64,000 bases of DNA from Pseudomonas extremorientalis. Its GTDB lineage: Bacteria; Pseudomonadota; Gammaproteobacteria; Pseudomonadales; Pseudomonadaceae. The notes under the pieces were generated by a model, which was not told the DNA's origin, ran no database searches, and saw only the letters and a list, made by a program, of their open reading frames with translations. Shown piece after piece: positions 36,459 through 45,349 of this stretch (positions are counted from its first letter, which is position 1; each line of letters opens with the position of its first letter). Where the stretch lies: assembly GCF_001870465.1 (NCBI RefSeq), contig NZ_MDGK01000004.1:1-64000 (forward strand). Reading direction: 5' to 3'. A program made the position numbers and the translations under genes.

Positions 36459-38381
36459 TTAGTGCGCGGTGGCCTGCAGGCCGGCGAGCAGGAGCCGCTG
36501 GTACAGATCCTCTTTCAAGCCTTCCGGCTTGGTCAACTGCATGCGTTCCAGATGCTTGGGAAACACCTGCGCCTGCGGCGCATCCAACGCCGCCTTGCCC
36601 AGCTCCAGAATCTCCGTCAGCTTGAATTTGCTCTTGAGCCAGTTCAGCGCCCGCAACAAATCCCGCTCTTCATCGGTGAAATCGCTTCCCAACGGATACT
36701 CCGGAAACAACCGACGATGGCGTGCCTGAATCCCCTGCAACCGCTCCGGCGTGTTCTCGGCAAAGCGCGGATCCAGCTGGAAATCCTTGGGCAACTTGCC
36801 AGCCTTTTGCGCCTGCTTGATCAAATCGTCCTGGAAGCGTGAGTCGGTGATATTGAGCAACGCCTCGATCACCTTGGCATCCGTCTGCCCGCGCAAGTCT
36901 GCAATGCCGTATTCCGTGATGACAATATCCCGCAGATGCCGGGGAATGGTGCAGTGGCCGTAGTCCCAGACGATATTGGAACTGACCTCCCCCGCCGACT
37001 CGCGCCAACTGCGCAGAATCAGGATCGACCGCGCACCTTCCAGCGCATGGCCCTGGGCCACAAAGTTGTACTGCCCGCCCACACCACTGAGCACACGACC
37101 GTCTTCCAACTGGTCGGCCACACCCGCGCCGAGCAGCGTCACCATGATCGCGCTGTTGATAAACCGCGCATCCAGGCGTTGCAGGCGCTTGAGTTCTTCC
37201 TGGCCGTACAGCTCGTTGATGTAGCTGATGCGCGTCATGTTGAATTCGAGGCGCTTGGCGTGGGTCATTTCCTGCAGGCGCTGGTAGAAACTGCGCGGGC
37301 CAAGAAAAAATCCGCCGTGGATCGAAATGCCGTCGGGCTGCGCCGCATCGTCGAGCGTGCCGGCGTTGGCCTGCTGTTGCGTCGCTACGTCCGGGTAGAC
37401 CTTGCGACGGATAATCCCCGCGTCCGCCAACACCAGCAGGCCGTTGACGAACATTTCGCTGCACCCGTAAAGGCCCCGGGCGAAGGGATCGACACCGCCT
37501 TCACGGCTGATCAGCGGCGCCCATTGGTACACCTCCAGGTCCGTCAGCAGCGACCGATAGGACTCGTTGTCGGCCTGACGCGCCAGCAGCGCGGCAGTCA
37601 GCGCATCGCCCATGGAGCCGATACCGATCTGCAAGGTGCCGCCGTCGCGCACCAGGGTGCTGGCATGCAGGCCGATGAAGTGGTCCTGGAAACCCACCGG
37701 CATGTTCGGCGTGGAGAACAGCGTGGTGCTGTCTTTTTCATCGATCAAGTAATCGAAGGTATCCATGCCCAGCTCTGCGTCGCCGGGCATGTAGGGCAAA
37801 TCGGTGTGGACTTGCCCGACGATCAGCACGGTCTCGCCGGCGTCGCGGCGCTTGGCAATCATCGGCAGCAGGTCGAGGGTGATATCCGGGTTGCAGCTCA
37901 AGCTCAGGCGATCAGGGTGTTCGGCACTGCTGGCGACCAACTGCGCCACCAGGTTCAGGCCGGCGGCGTTTATGTCGCGAGCGGCGTGGCTGTAGTTGCT
38001 GCTGACGTAATCCTGCTGCGCCGACTCGCTGTGCAGCAGGCTGCCAGGCTGCATGAAAAACTGTTGGACGTGGATATTGTTCGGAAGGCTGTCGTTGTGC
38101 AGGTCGGCGAGGAAATCCAGTTCGGGGTAATCGCCGAACACCCGCTCGATAAAGGGTTCGAGAAAGCGTTTCTGCAAACCATCGCCCATCGTCGGGCGGC
38201 CCAGGCTTAACGCGGTATAGATCGTCAGCGCCCGCTCCGGCAACTTGGCGATGCGCCGGTACAAGGCATTGGCAAACCGGTTCGGCTTGCCCAGCCCGAG
38301 GGGCATGCCCATGTGGATATGCGCCGGCAACCGCGCCAGTACGTCGTCAACTGCTTGCTCGATTGAACACAACTGCACCAT
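36459..38381 (-). CDS. Acetyl-CoA hydrolase/transferase family protein
   Basis: A 640-residue protein in the family of acetyl-CoA hydrolases and CoA transferases, about 100-150 residues longer than succinyl-CoA:acetate transferases. GIGSMGDALTAALLA and the C-terminal domain with GVGGQYNFVAQGHALEGARS are recognisable, as is TEYGIADLRGQTD. A CoA-binding glutamate is expected in this region. The substrate is uncertain, and acyl-CoA/acetate exchange is most likely. It is convergent with xpt and lies upstream of a terminator shared with cycB. Confidence 0.9.
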   Translation of the reverse strand: MVQLCSIEQAVDDVLARLPAHIHMGMPLGLGKPNRFANALYRRIAKLPERALTIYTALSLGRPTMGDGLQKRFLEPFIERVFGDYPELDFLADLHNDSLPNNIHVQQFFMQPGSLLHSESAQQDYVSSNYSHAARDINAAGLNLVAQLVASSAEHPDRLSLSCNPDITLDLLPMIAKRRDAGETVLIVGQVHTDLPYMPGDAELGMDTFDYLIDEKDSTTLFSTPNMPVGFQDHFIGLHASTLVRDGGTLQIGIGSMGDALTAALLARQADNESYRSLLTDLEVYQWAPLISREGGVDPFARGLYGCSEMFVNGLLVLADAGIIRRKVYPDVATQQQANAGTLDDAAQPDGISIHGGFFLGPRSFYQRLQEMTHAKRLEFNMTRISYINELYGQEELKRLQRLDARFINSAIMVTLLGAGVADQLEDGRVLSGVGGQYNFVAQGHALEGARSILILRSWRESAGEVSSNIVWDYGHCTIPRHLRDIVITEYGIADLRGQTDAKVIEALLNITDSRFQDDLIKQAQKAGKLPKDFQLDPRFAENTPERLQGIQARHRRLFPEYPLGSDFTDEERDLLRALNWLKSKFKLTEILELGKAALDAPQAQVFPKHLERMQLTKPEGLKEDLYQRLLLAGLQATAH

Positions 38382-38474
38382 CCGACCCTCCTGAACATTC
38401 CATGATTAGGGGTTGGACCGAGCTTGCCGGGTCTTTGCTGCAATGAACAGCGCTGAAACACGAATCGCAGGCAC

Positions 38475-38502
38475 AAAAAAGCCGCTCGTAAGCGGCATTT
38501 TT
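38475..38502 (-). terminator. Terminator of cytochrome c5 gene
   Basis: GCCGCT-CGTA-AGCGGC stem with AAAAAA on the left and TTTTT on the right, just downstream of the cycB stop on the minus strand. Confidence 0.9.
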
Positions 38503-38518
38503 GACGAAGATCGGCGGA

Positions 38519-38941
38519 TCAGAGGCCGGACATCTTCTTGATTGCACCCTTGAGGTCATCATCCGAGCAATCGGCGCAGGTGCCTTTTGGCGGCATGGCG
38601 TTGATACCGGTGATCGCCTTGGCCAGGATGCCATCGAGGCCGCCCTGGTGATCGGCGCGTTCTTTCCAGGCTGCGGTATCGCCGATTTTCGGCGCGCCCA
38701 ACAGGCCGGTGCCGTGGCAAGCATTACAGTGCTTGGCGATGATGTCATCCGGCGTCTTCGCAGCGCCACCGCCTGCGGCGACCGCCACTTCCATGCCCTT
38801 GCATTCCTGGCCCTGGACGCAGACCTGGCCAACAGGCTCCAGGCGCTTGGCAATATCATCATTGGTCGCAGCTTGAGCGCTGACAGCCCATAGGGCCAGT
38901 ACGGTTGCTGGTGCAGCCAGCATTTTCATAATTAGGTTCAC
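38519..38941 (-). CDS. cycB: Cytochrome c5 family protein
   Basis: A 140-residue exported c-type cytochrome. A signal peptide (about residues 1-24, ending SAQAAT) precedes a single heme site HCNACHG near residue 71, a probable Met axial ligand in NAMPPKG, and the extra CADCSDDDL cysteine pair typical of cytochrome c5. It carries electrons in the periplasm. A GTG start at 38941 has GAGG 8 bp upstream; ATG at 38929 is the alternative. The symbol follows PAO1 PA5300. Confidence 0.9.
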   Translation of the reverse strand: MNLIMKMLAAPATVLALWAVSAQAATNDDIAKRLEPVGQVCVQGQECKGMEVAVAAGGGAAKTPDDIIAKHCNACHGTGLLGAPKIGDTAAWKERADHQGGLDGILAKAITGINAMPPKGTCADCSDDDLKGAIKKMSGL

Positions 38942-39110
38942 GCGTTCACCCTCAATGGTGGCTATTCACGCCTGCGGCCACGGTTTCGCAGGCGGCGAAA
39001 GTATAACGGTTAGCCCGCCTGGCCGAAACAACCCTATTAAATAAAGGGAGATTCGACCCCACGGAATACAGCTCGGGTGCCTCTGCAACGCTGGCAGGAC
39101 GCCTCTTTTC

Positions 39111-39659
39111 TTAAAAGTTCGCGGGCGTGGCTGCGCTGATTAGTCGCGCCGGCACGTCGAACGGATTGCGAAAACGATGGGGCTTGGTGCTTTCAAAGTA
39201 GTAGCTATCGCCAGCTTCGAGCACAAAAGTTTCAAGACCGACCACCAACTCCAGGCGACCCTCCACCAGAATCCCGGTTTCTTCACCTTCGTGGGTGAGC
39301 ATTTCTTCGCCTGTGTCGGCGCCCGGCGGGTAGATCTCGTTGAGAAACGCGATGGCCCGGCTAGGGTGCGCCCGGCCTACCAGTTTCATGGTGACGGCGC
39401 CGTCGGAGATGTCGATCAGCTCATTGGCTTTATAGACGATCTGCGTCGGTATTTCCTGGAGGATCTCCTCGGAAAAGAACTCGACCATCGACATGGGGAT
39501 GCCTCCCAGCACCTTGCGCAAGGAGCTGATCGAGGGGCTGACGCTGTTTTTTTCGATCATCGAAATGGTGCTGTTGGTGACACCCGCGCGCTTGGCGAGC
39601 TCGCGCTGGGACAGACCCTTCAGTTTACGGATGGATTGCAGTCGTTCGCCGACGTCCAA
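39111..39659 (-). CDS. pauR: PauR-type XRE-cupin transcriptional regulator
   Basis: A 182-residue regulator. The N-terminal XRE helix-turn-helix (residues ~5-62) reads QSIRKLKGLSQRELAKRAG, TNSTISMIEKNSVSPSISSL. The C-terminal cupin (residues ~105-180) reads TGEEMLTHEGEETGILVEGR and YYFESTKPHRFRN. This is the PuuR family, repressors of putrescine catabolism; PauR in P. aeruginosa (PA5301) controls the pau polyamine genes and sits beside dadX. The pau-like genes in this window (43666 and 49691) are likely targets. Confidence 0.88.
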   Translation of the reverse strand: MDVGERLQSIRKLKGLSQRELAKRAGVTNSTISMIEKNSVSPSISSLRKVLGGIPMSMVEFFSEEILQEIPTQIVYKANELIDISDGAVTMKLVGRAHPSRAIAFLNEIYPPGADTGEEMLTHEGEETGILVEGRLELVVGLETFVLEAGDSYYFESTKPHRFRNPFDVPARLISAATPANF

Positions 39660-39686
39660 TGCAGGAGCCTCCTAGGATTCAGGCTT

Positions 39687-39734
39687 TGTTGTAATTGAGC
39701 GTTATCATGGCGACAGCGTTCAGTATTTACAACA
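39687..39734. promoter_or_regulatory. Inverted repeat upstream of pauR
   Basis: TGTTGTAA (39687-39694) and TTACAACA (39727-39734) are perfect inverted copies, 40 bp centre to centre, upstream of the pauR start at 39659. They could be an autoregulatory site pair. No copy was seen before the PauB-like gene. Confidence 0.4.
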
Positions 39735-39775
39735 CTTGGGCCTAAATCCCGGGCGGTTGCGTTCGTACCCGGCGG

Positions 39776-40849
39776 TCAAGCGCCGGAATAGAGCCTCGGC
39801 ACGCGGCGCAGGTTGCAAAAGAGCTGATACGGAATGGTCTCGGCGGCGACTGCGACGTCACTGGCGAGGATATTTTTGCCCCATAGCTCCACGGTGGAAC
39901 CGAGGCCAGCCTGAGGCACGTCCGTGAGGTCGATGCACAGCATGTCCATGGACACACGGCCCAGCAATTGGCTGCGCTGCCCGGCCACCAGTACCGGCGT
40001 CCCCGTCGGCGCGTGACGCGGATAGCCATCGGCATAGCCCATGGCAACCACACCGATACGCATGGGTTTGGGCGTGATGAACTTGGCGCCGTAACCCACC
40101 GGCTCACCGGCCGGCAGTTCACGGACGCAGATCACCTTGGATTCCAGGGTCATCACCGGCTGCAAACGCGCGGCCACGGCCTGGTCCTCGCCAAACGGCG
40201 TCGCGCCGTAGAGCATGATGCCAGGGCGCACCCAATCGCTGGACACCGCCGGCCAGCCCATCACCGATGGCGAATTGCGCAGGCTGACCTCGGCCGACAA
40301 ACCCTGGCGCGCCGCGTCAAACACAGCCACCTGTTCATCACTGCGCACACAGTCAAGCTCATCGGCGCGGGCGAAATGGCTCATCAACACGATCTTGGCC
40401 ACCTTGCCGCTGGCCAGCAGGCGCTGGTAAGCCTCGTGATAGTCCTTGGGGTGCAGGCCCACACGGTGCATGCCGGAATCGAGCTTGAGCCAGATGGTCA
40501 GCGGCTTGCTCAGTCTGGCCTGCTCGATGGCCTCCAATTGCCACAGCGAGTGCACCACGCACCAGAAATCATGTTCGATGATCAGCGGCAGCTCATCCGC
40601 CTCGAAGAAACCTTCCAGCAGCAGCACCGGCGCACGAATCCCGGCGGCGCGCAGCTCCAATGCTTCCTCGATGCAAGCCACGGCAAACCCGTCCGCCTCG
40701 GCTTCCAGCGCCTGGGCAACGCGTACGGCACCATGGCCGTAGGCATCGGCCTTGATCACGGCAAGGGCCTTGGCACCCGTGACTTCACGGGCCAATTGGT
40801 AGTTGTGGCGCAGGGCTTGGAGGTCGATCAGGGCACGGGCAGGACGCAT
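39776..40849 (-). CDS. dadX: Catabolic alanine racemase DadX
   Basis: A 357-residue fold-type III PLP enzyme. The PLP lysine is Lys33 in [12 protein letters not shown] and the second catalytic Tyr lies in MLYGATPFG. It interconverts L- and D-alanine so that DadA can oxidise the D form. It is the last gene of dadA-ridA-dadX, the order found in PAO1, which supports the catabolic dadX rather than the biosynthetic alr. Confidence 0.94.
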   Translation of the reverse strand: MRPARALIDLQALRHNYQLAREVTGAKALAVIKADAYGHGAVRVAQALEAEADGFAVACIEEALELRAAGIRAPVLLLEGFFEADELPLIIEHDFWCVVHSLWQLEAIEQARLSKPLTIWLKLDSGMHRVGLHPKDYHEAYQRLLASGKVAKIVLMSHFARADELDCVRSDEQVAVFDAARQGLSAEVSLRNSPSVMGWPAVSSDWVRPGIMLYGATPFGEDQAVAARLQPVMTLESKVICVRELPAGEPVGYGAKFITPKPMRIGVVAMGYADGYPRHAPTGTPVLVAGQRSQLLGRVSMDMLCIDLTDVPQAGLGSTVELWGKNILASDVAVAAETIPYQLFCNLRRVPRLYSGA

Positions 40850-40928
40850 GGCGGCAGGCTTCTAGGCGGCAAAGTGAAGAAAAACCGGCACCGACCAACG
40901 GCTTCGGCACCGGGAGAGGGATCGTTGT

Positions 40929-41282
40929 TTAAGGCAGCGCGGCCACGGCGGACAGCTCCACCAGGATTTGCGGTTCGCACAGCTTGGCTTCAACCGTGGC
41001 ACGGGCCGGGGCAACGCCTTTTGGCAGCCACTTGTCCCACACCGCATTCATGCCGGCGAAATCCGCGTCGATGTCCTTCAGGTAGATCGTCACCGACAGC
41101 AACCGGGTCTTGTCAGTACCGGCCAGGTCGAGCAAACGCTCGATATTGGCCAGGGTTTCACGGGTCTGCTGCTCAATCCCGGCGTTCATGTCGTCGCCGA
41201 CTTGCCCGGCCAGATACACGGTACCGCTGTGGACAACGATCTGGCTCATGCGCTCATTGGTGAGCTGGCGCTGGATTGACAT
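40929..41282 (-). CDS. RidA-family (YjgF/UK114) enamine/imine deaminase
   Basis: A 117-residue protein of the RidA fold. [18 protein letters not shown] and [22 protein letters not shown] match the family. RidA proteins hydrolyse reactive imines; here it sits between a D-amino-acid dehydrogenase, which produces imines, and alanine racemase, which suggests it clears 2-iminopropionate. The start at 41282 has AGGAG and lies 29 bp inside the end of dadA; the frame opens upstream but without a ribosome site. Some expected catalytic residues should be checked. Confidence 0.9.
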   Translation of the reverse strand: MSIQRQLTNERMSQIVVHSGTVYLAGQVGDDMNAGIEQQTRETLANIERLLDLAGTDKTRLLSVTIYLKDIDADFAGMNAVWDKWLPKGVAPARATVEAKLCEPQILVELSAVAALP

Positions 41283-42555
41283 GTTTTGCAGACTCCTGGT
41301 GGTTGCCATAACGGGAAATATCGAGGCCTTCGGCACTGATCTGCGGCGTTTTCTTGGCCATCAGGTCGGCCAGCAAACGACCGGAGCCACAGGCCATGGT
41401 CCAACCGAGGGTGCCGTGGCCGGTATTCAGGAACAGGTTCTTGAACGGGGTGGCACCGACAATCGGCGTGCCGTCGGGGGTAGTCGGGCGCAGGCCGGTC
41501 CAGAAGGTAGCTTCGGTCAAATCGCCGCCCTGAGGATAAAGGTCGTTGACGATCATCTCCAGGGTTTCCCGCCGGCGCGGGTTCAGCGACAGGTCAAAAC
41601 CGGCTATTTCAGCCATGCCACCGACGCGGATGCGGTTGTCGAAACGAGTGATCGCGACCTTGTAGGTCTCGTCGAGAATGGTCGAGGTCGGCGCCATCGC
41701 CGGGTTGGTGATCGGCACGGTCAGCGAGTAGCCCTTGAGCGGATACACCGGCGCCTTGATCCCCAACGGCTTGAGCAACTGCGGCGAGTAGCTGCCGAGG
41801 GCCAGCACGTAGCGGTCGGCGGTTTCCAGCTTGCCGTCGATCCACACGCCGTTGATGCGATCACCGGCGTAGTCGAGGCGTTGGATGTCCTGCTCAAAGC
41901 GGAATTCCACACCCAACTGTTTGCACATCTCGGCCAGGCGGGTGGTGAACATCTGGCAGTCGCCGGTCTGGTCATTCGGCAGGCGCAGTGCGCCGGCGAG
42001 GATATCCGTGACGCTGGCCAGGGCCGGCTCGACCCGGGCGATACCGGCGCGGTCGAGCAGCTCGAACGGCACGCCGGACTCCTTCAACACGGCGATGTCC
42101 TTGGCCGCGCCATCGAGTTGTGCCTGGGTGCGAAACAGCTGGGTAGTCCCAAGGCTGCGGCCTTCGTAGGCAATGCCGGTCTCGGCGCGCAGTTCGTCGA
42201 GGCAGTCGCGGCTGTACTCGGACAGGCGCACCATGCGCTCCTTGTTCACCGCATAACGGCTGGCGGTGCAGTTGCGCAGCATCTGCGCCATCCACAGGTA
42301 TTGGTCGATGTCGGCGGTGGCCTTGATCGCCAGCGGCGCATGGCGTTGCAGCAACCATTTGATGGCCTTGAGCGGCACACCCGGTGCGGCCCATGGCGAG
42401 GCATAGCCTGGAGACACTTGCCCGGCGTTGGCGAAACTGGTTTCCATGGCAGCGGCAGGCTGACGGTCGACCACAACCACTTCAAAGCCGGCCCGCGCCA
42501 AATAGTAGGCACTGGTCACACCAATGACGCCGCTACCCAAGACCAGAACGCGCAT
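41254..42555 (-). CDS. dadA: D-amino-acid dehydrogenase small subunit DadA
   Basis: A 433-residue FAD-dependent dehydrogenase. The dinucleotide-binding motif [21 protein letters not shown] starts at residue 3, and [20 protein letters not shown] near the C terminus is the FAD-closing motif. It oxidises D-alanine and other D-amino acids to keto acids and passes electrons to the membrane. It is the first gene of the operon dadA-ridA-dadX, divergent from lrp. Confidence 0.96.
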   Translation of the reverse strand: MRVLVLGSGVIGVTSAYYLARAGFEVVVVDRQPAAAMETSFANAGQVSPGYASPWAAPGVPLKAIKWLLQRHAPLAIKATADIDQYLWMAQMLRNCTASRYAVNKERMVRLSEYSRDCLDELRAETGIAYEGRSLGTTQLFRTQAQLDGAAKDIAVLKESGVPFELLDRAGIARVEPALASVTDILAGALRLPNDQTGDCQMFTTRLAEMCKQLGVEFRFEQDIQRLDYAGDRINGVWIDGKLETADRYVLALGSYSPQLLKPLGIKAPVYPLKGYSLTVPITNPAMAPTSTILDETYKVAITRFDNRIRVGGMAEIAGFDLSLNPRRRETLEMIVNDLYPQGGDLTEATFWTGLRPTTPDGTPIVGATPFKNLFLNTGHGTLGWTMACGSGRLLADLMAKKTPQISAEGLDISRYGNHQESAKHVNPAPAHQ

Positions 42556-42711
42556 TTTTATATCCTCATCGCGGGCATGGCCGCTGACGTGTGTTGTTCG
42601 AGCAATGATGAGCGCAGTGTAAAAAACAATGACCAGTGCATTTCACTATATAACTGCCTATATTTGGCGACAATTCTCGGCAAAAACCCTTTTCACAGAG
42701 GCGTATCCCCT

Positions 42712-43200
42712 ATGCGTACCAACACCCAGACCAAGCGGGAGCTGGACAAGATCGACCGCAACATCCTGCGCATCCTGCAAACCGACGGGCGCATTTCGTT
42801 TACGGAGCTGGGGGAGAAGGTCGGGCTGTCGACCACGCCCTGTACCGAGCGTGTGCGGCGGCTGGAGCGTGAAGGGATCATCATGGGCTACAACGCGCGG
42901 CTCAACCCCCAGCATTTGAAGGGCAGTTTGCTGGTATTTGTCGAGATCAGCCTGGATTACAAGTCCGGTGACACCTTCGAGGAATTCCGCCGCGCGGTGC
43001 TGAAACTGCCCCATGTGCTCGAGTGCCACCTGGTTTCTGGCGACTTCGACTACCTGGTGAAAGCGCGGATATCCGAGATGGCGTCGTACCGCAAATTGCT
43101 CGGCGACATCCTGCTCAAGCTGCCCCATGTGCGGGAGTCCAAGAGCTATATCGTGATGGAAGAGGTGAAAGAGAGCCTGAACCTGCCGATCCCGGACTAA
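42712..43200 (+). CDS. lrp: Lrp/AsnC-family regulator (Lrp, also called DadR)
   Basis: A 162-residue leucine-responsive regulator. The winged helix-turn-helix lies at residues ~12-60 (LDKIDRNILRILQTDGRISF, TELGEKVGLSTTPCTERVRRL). The C-terminal RAM effector domain contains HLVSGDFDYLVKARI. The frame is open far upstream, but MRTNTQTKRELDKIDRN is the family N terminus. It is divergent from dadA and probably activates the dad operon in response to alanine or leucine. Its stop overlaps the YkgJ stop. Confidence 0.95.
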   Translation: MRTNTQTKRELDKIDRNILRILQTDGRISFTELGEKVGLSTTPCTERVRRLEREGIIMGYNARLNPQHLKGSLLVFVEISLDYKSGDTFEEFRRAVLKLPHVLECHLVSGDFDYLVKARISEMASYRKLLGDILLKLPHVRESKSYIVMEEVKESLNLPIPD

Positions 43201-43550
43201 ACCAGCACCTGCCGTGTGCTCGCCATGTACTCGTGGATCTGCTTCTCCACCCGTGGATGAATCAGCTCCACCGGGCGCCGCCCATTCGGACACGGCAAGG
43301 TCTTGGTGGTGCCGAACAGCCGGCAGATCAACGGGCGCTCGTCGTACACCGTGCAGCCCTTCGGCCCCAGGTGCACGCAGTTCAGCTCCTCCATGGCCGC
43401 GTCCTGCTCGGCGGCGGTCTTGCGCGGCAGGCGCGACATTTCCTCGGGCGAGGTGGTCACCGGCCCACAGCAGTCATGGCAACCGGGGACGCACTCGAAC
43501 GAAGGAATCTGCCGGCGCAGCGCACTGATTTTCTGACTGTTGCAACTCAT
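43197..43550 (-). CDS. YkgJ-family cysteine-cluster protein
   Basis: A 117-residue protein with the UPF0153 zinc/iron-chelate motif. Cysteines at CVPGCHDCCGPVT near residues 20-32 and at CVHLGPKGCTVYDERPLICRLFG match the eight-Cys cluster. It has no signal peptide. Metal binding is expected, but the biological role is unknown. It is convergent with lrp (4-bp shared stop CTAA). Confidence 0.92.
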   Translation of the reverse strand: MSCNSQKISALRRQIPSFECVPGCHDCCGPVTTSPEEMSRLPRKTAAEQDAAMEELNCVHLGPKGCTVYDERPLICRLFGTTKTLPCPNGRRPVELIHPRVEKQIHEYMASTRQVLV

Positions 43551-43665
43551 CGAAACACGTACCGAACGGCGAATAGGCGTGGATTCTGCCGCAAAACGCC
43601 CCGCGCAGACAGCTTCGTCCGACCGCTGTATCCTGCGTCAAATTTTCCAAACAGGGATGCTCCCC

Positions 43666-44958
43666 ATGACTGCCAGCGCCCGGCATACCGCCTCCTACTA
43701 CGCCGCCAGCAGCGTGCCGCAAACTGATTACCCGGTATTGACCGGCGAACTGACGGCGGATGTGTGCGTGGTCGGCGGCGGTTTTTCCGGGCTGAACACC
43801 GCGCTGGAGCTGGCCGAACGCGGTTTCAGCGTAGTGTTGCTGGAAGCGCGCAAGATCGCCTGGGGCGCCAGCGGGCGTAACGGCGGCCAACTGATTCGCG
43901 GTGTCGGCCATGGCCTGGACCAGTTCGCCAGCGTGATCGGCACCGAGGGCGTACGCCAGATGAAGTTGATGGGCCTGGAAGCGGTGGAGATTGTGCGTGA
44001 GCGCGTCGCGCGCTACCAAATCCCCTGCGACCTGACCTGGGGCTACTGCGACCTCGCCAACAAACCCCGCGACCTCCACGGCCTGGCCGAAGATGCCGAA
44101 GAACTGCGCAGCCTCGGCTATCGTCACGACATACGCCTGCTGCAAGCCAACGAAATGGGCAGCGTCATCGGCTCCGAGCGCTACGTGGGCGGCATGATCG
44201 ACATGGGCTCCGGCCACCTGCACCCGCTGAACCTGGCCCTCGGCGAAGCCGCCGCCGCGCAGCAATCGGGCGTGAAGCTGTTCGAGCAGTCCGAAGTGAC
44301 GCGCATCGACTACGGCCCCGAAGTCAACGTACACACCGCCCAAGGCAACGTGCGCGCCAAGACCCTGGTGCTGGCCTGCAATGCCTACCTCAACGGCCTC
44401 AACCCGCACCTCAGCGGCAAAGTGTTGCCTGCCGGCAGCTACATCATCGCCACCGAACCGTTGAGCGAAGCCCAGGCCGCCAACCTGCTGCCGCAGAACA
44501 TGGCGGTGTGCGACCAGCGTGTCACGGTGGACTACTTCCGGCTGTCCGCCGACCGCCGCCTGCTGTTCGGCGGTGCCTGTCATTATTCCGGCCGCGACCC
44601 CAAGGACATCGGCGCCTATATGCGCCCGAAGATGCTGCAGGTGTTCCCACAACTGGCCGATGTGAACATCGACTTCCAATGGGGCGGCATGATCGGCATC
44701 GGCGCCAACCGTCTGCCGCAGATTGGCCGCCTGGCCGACCAGAACAACGTGTATTACGCCCAGGCCTACGCCGGCCATGGCCTCAACGCCACGCACCTGG
44801 CGGGCAAGTTGCTGGCCGAAGCCATCAGCGGCCAGCAACACGGGCGCTTCGACCTGTTTGCCCAGGTGCCGCACATCACCTTCCCCGGCGGCAGGCACCT
44901 GCGCTCGCCGCTGTTGGCGCTGGGGATGCTCTGGCACCGCCTCAAAGAGCTGGTCTGA
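43666..44958 (+). CDS. pauB: FAD-dependent amine oxidase (PauB / gamma-glutamylputrescine oxidase type)
   Basis: A 430-residue DAO-family flavoprotein. ADVCVVGGGFSGLNTALELAERG is the FAD-binding motif (residues ~32-55), and GHGLNATHLAGKLLAEAISG lies near the C terminus. Related PauB/PuuB enzymes oxidise gamma-glutamylputrescine, releasing aldehyde, ammonia and hydrogen peroxide. The start at 43666 has AGGGA 8 bp upstream; the frame is open back to 43540. In PAO1 the corresponding gene after lrp is PA5309 (pauB4). The exact substrate is inferred. Confidence 0.88.
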   Translation: MTASARHTASYYAASSVPQTDYPVLTGELTADVCVVGGGFSGLNTALELAERGFSVVLLEARKIAWGASGRNGGQLIRGVGHGLDQFASVIGTEGVRQMKLMGLEAVEIVRERVARYQIPCDLTWGYCDLANKPRDLHGLAEDAEELRSLGYRHDIRLLQANEMGSVIGSERYVGGMIDMGSGHLHPLNLALGEAAAAQQSGVKLFEQSEVTRIDYGPEVNVHTAQGNVRAKTLVLACNAYLNGLNPHLSGKVLPAGSYIIATEPLSEAQAANLLPQNMAVCDQRVTVDYFRLSADRRLLFGGACHYSGRDPKDIGAYMRPKMLQVFPQLADVNIDFQWGGMIGIGANRLPQIGRLADQNNVYYAQAYAGHGLNATHLAGKLLAEAISGQQHGRFDLFAQVPHITFPGGRHLRSPLLALGMLWHRLKELV

Positions 44959-45183
44959 TCAATCGCGCCAGAACGGTTTGAGGCCTTCGTGGCGCGCCTG
45001 CTCGGCGGTCAGCCCGATATCGCGCAATTGCTCGCGGGTCAGGTGCAGCAGAGCTTTGCGCGTGTGGCGACGGTGCCAGAACAGACCCCAGCGACTGATA
45101 TCGCGCCGCGCCGTCGCCCGCTCCTGCCCAGCCACCAGTTCCTGACTGTGTAACGCCAGCCGCACATCGCTCATGCCGTTCAT
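44959..45183 (-). CDS. DUF1127 small protein
   Basis: A 74-residue basic protein with the DUF1127 motif (RWGLFWHRRHTRKALLHLTR, EQLRDIGLTAEQARHEG) in its C-terminal two thirds. DUF1127 proteins of this length are often single-domain and some bind RNA or affect phosphate and arginine metabolism; the role here is unknown. The ATG at 45183 has GAGGGG upstream. It is divergent from the MocR gene, sharing a 166-bp gap with a 12-bp inverted repeat. Confidence 0.85.
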   Translation of the reverse strand: MNGMSDVRLALHSQELVAGQERATARRDISRWGLFWHRRHTRKALLHLTREQLRDIGLTAEQARHEGLKPFWRD

Positions 45184-45240
45184 TTTGCTGCCCCTCAGTT
45201 GCTTGTTGCCTTGAGTGACCAGCATGAGCGCGCAGCCAAA

Positions 45241-45331
45241 ACCATTACAGATTCAACCCACCTTTATTAAATCCATACAGATACTGCCTATATACCGCTG
45301 AATCCTGTATTTTCTGCCTATCTGTAATGGT
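45241..45331. promoter_or_regulatory. Inverted-repeat operator in the DUF1127-MocR gap
   Basis: ACCATTACAGAT (45241-45252) and ATCTGTAATGGT (45320-45331) are a perfect 12-bp inverted pair 67 bp apart. Between them ACTGCCTATAT (near 45283) and TCTGCCTATCT (45313-45323) form a direct repeat. The right arm is 18 bp from the MocR ATG. MocR regulators often bind repeats of this kind, and the site could control both divergent genes. Confidence 0.65.
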
Positions 45332-45349
45332 CCCTCTGGAGCGACCGCC

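Noticed and set aside
36936..38210. 424-codon plus-strand frame
   Set aside because: Antisense to the acetyl-CoA hydrolase gene.
41110..42711. Long in-frame extension upstream of lrp
   Set aside because: It runs antisense through dadA and ridA; Lrp family N terminus begins at 42712.
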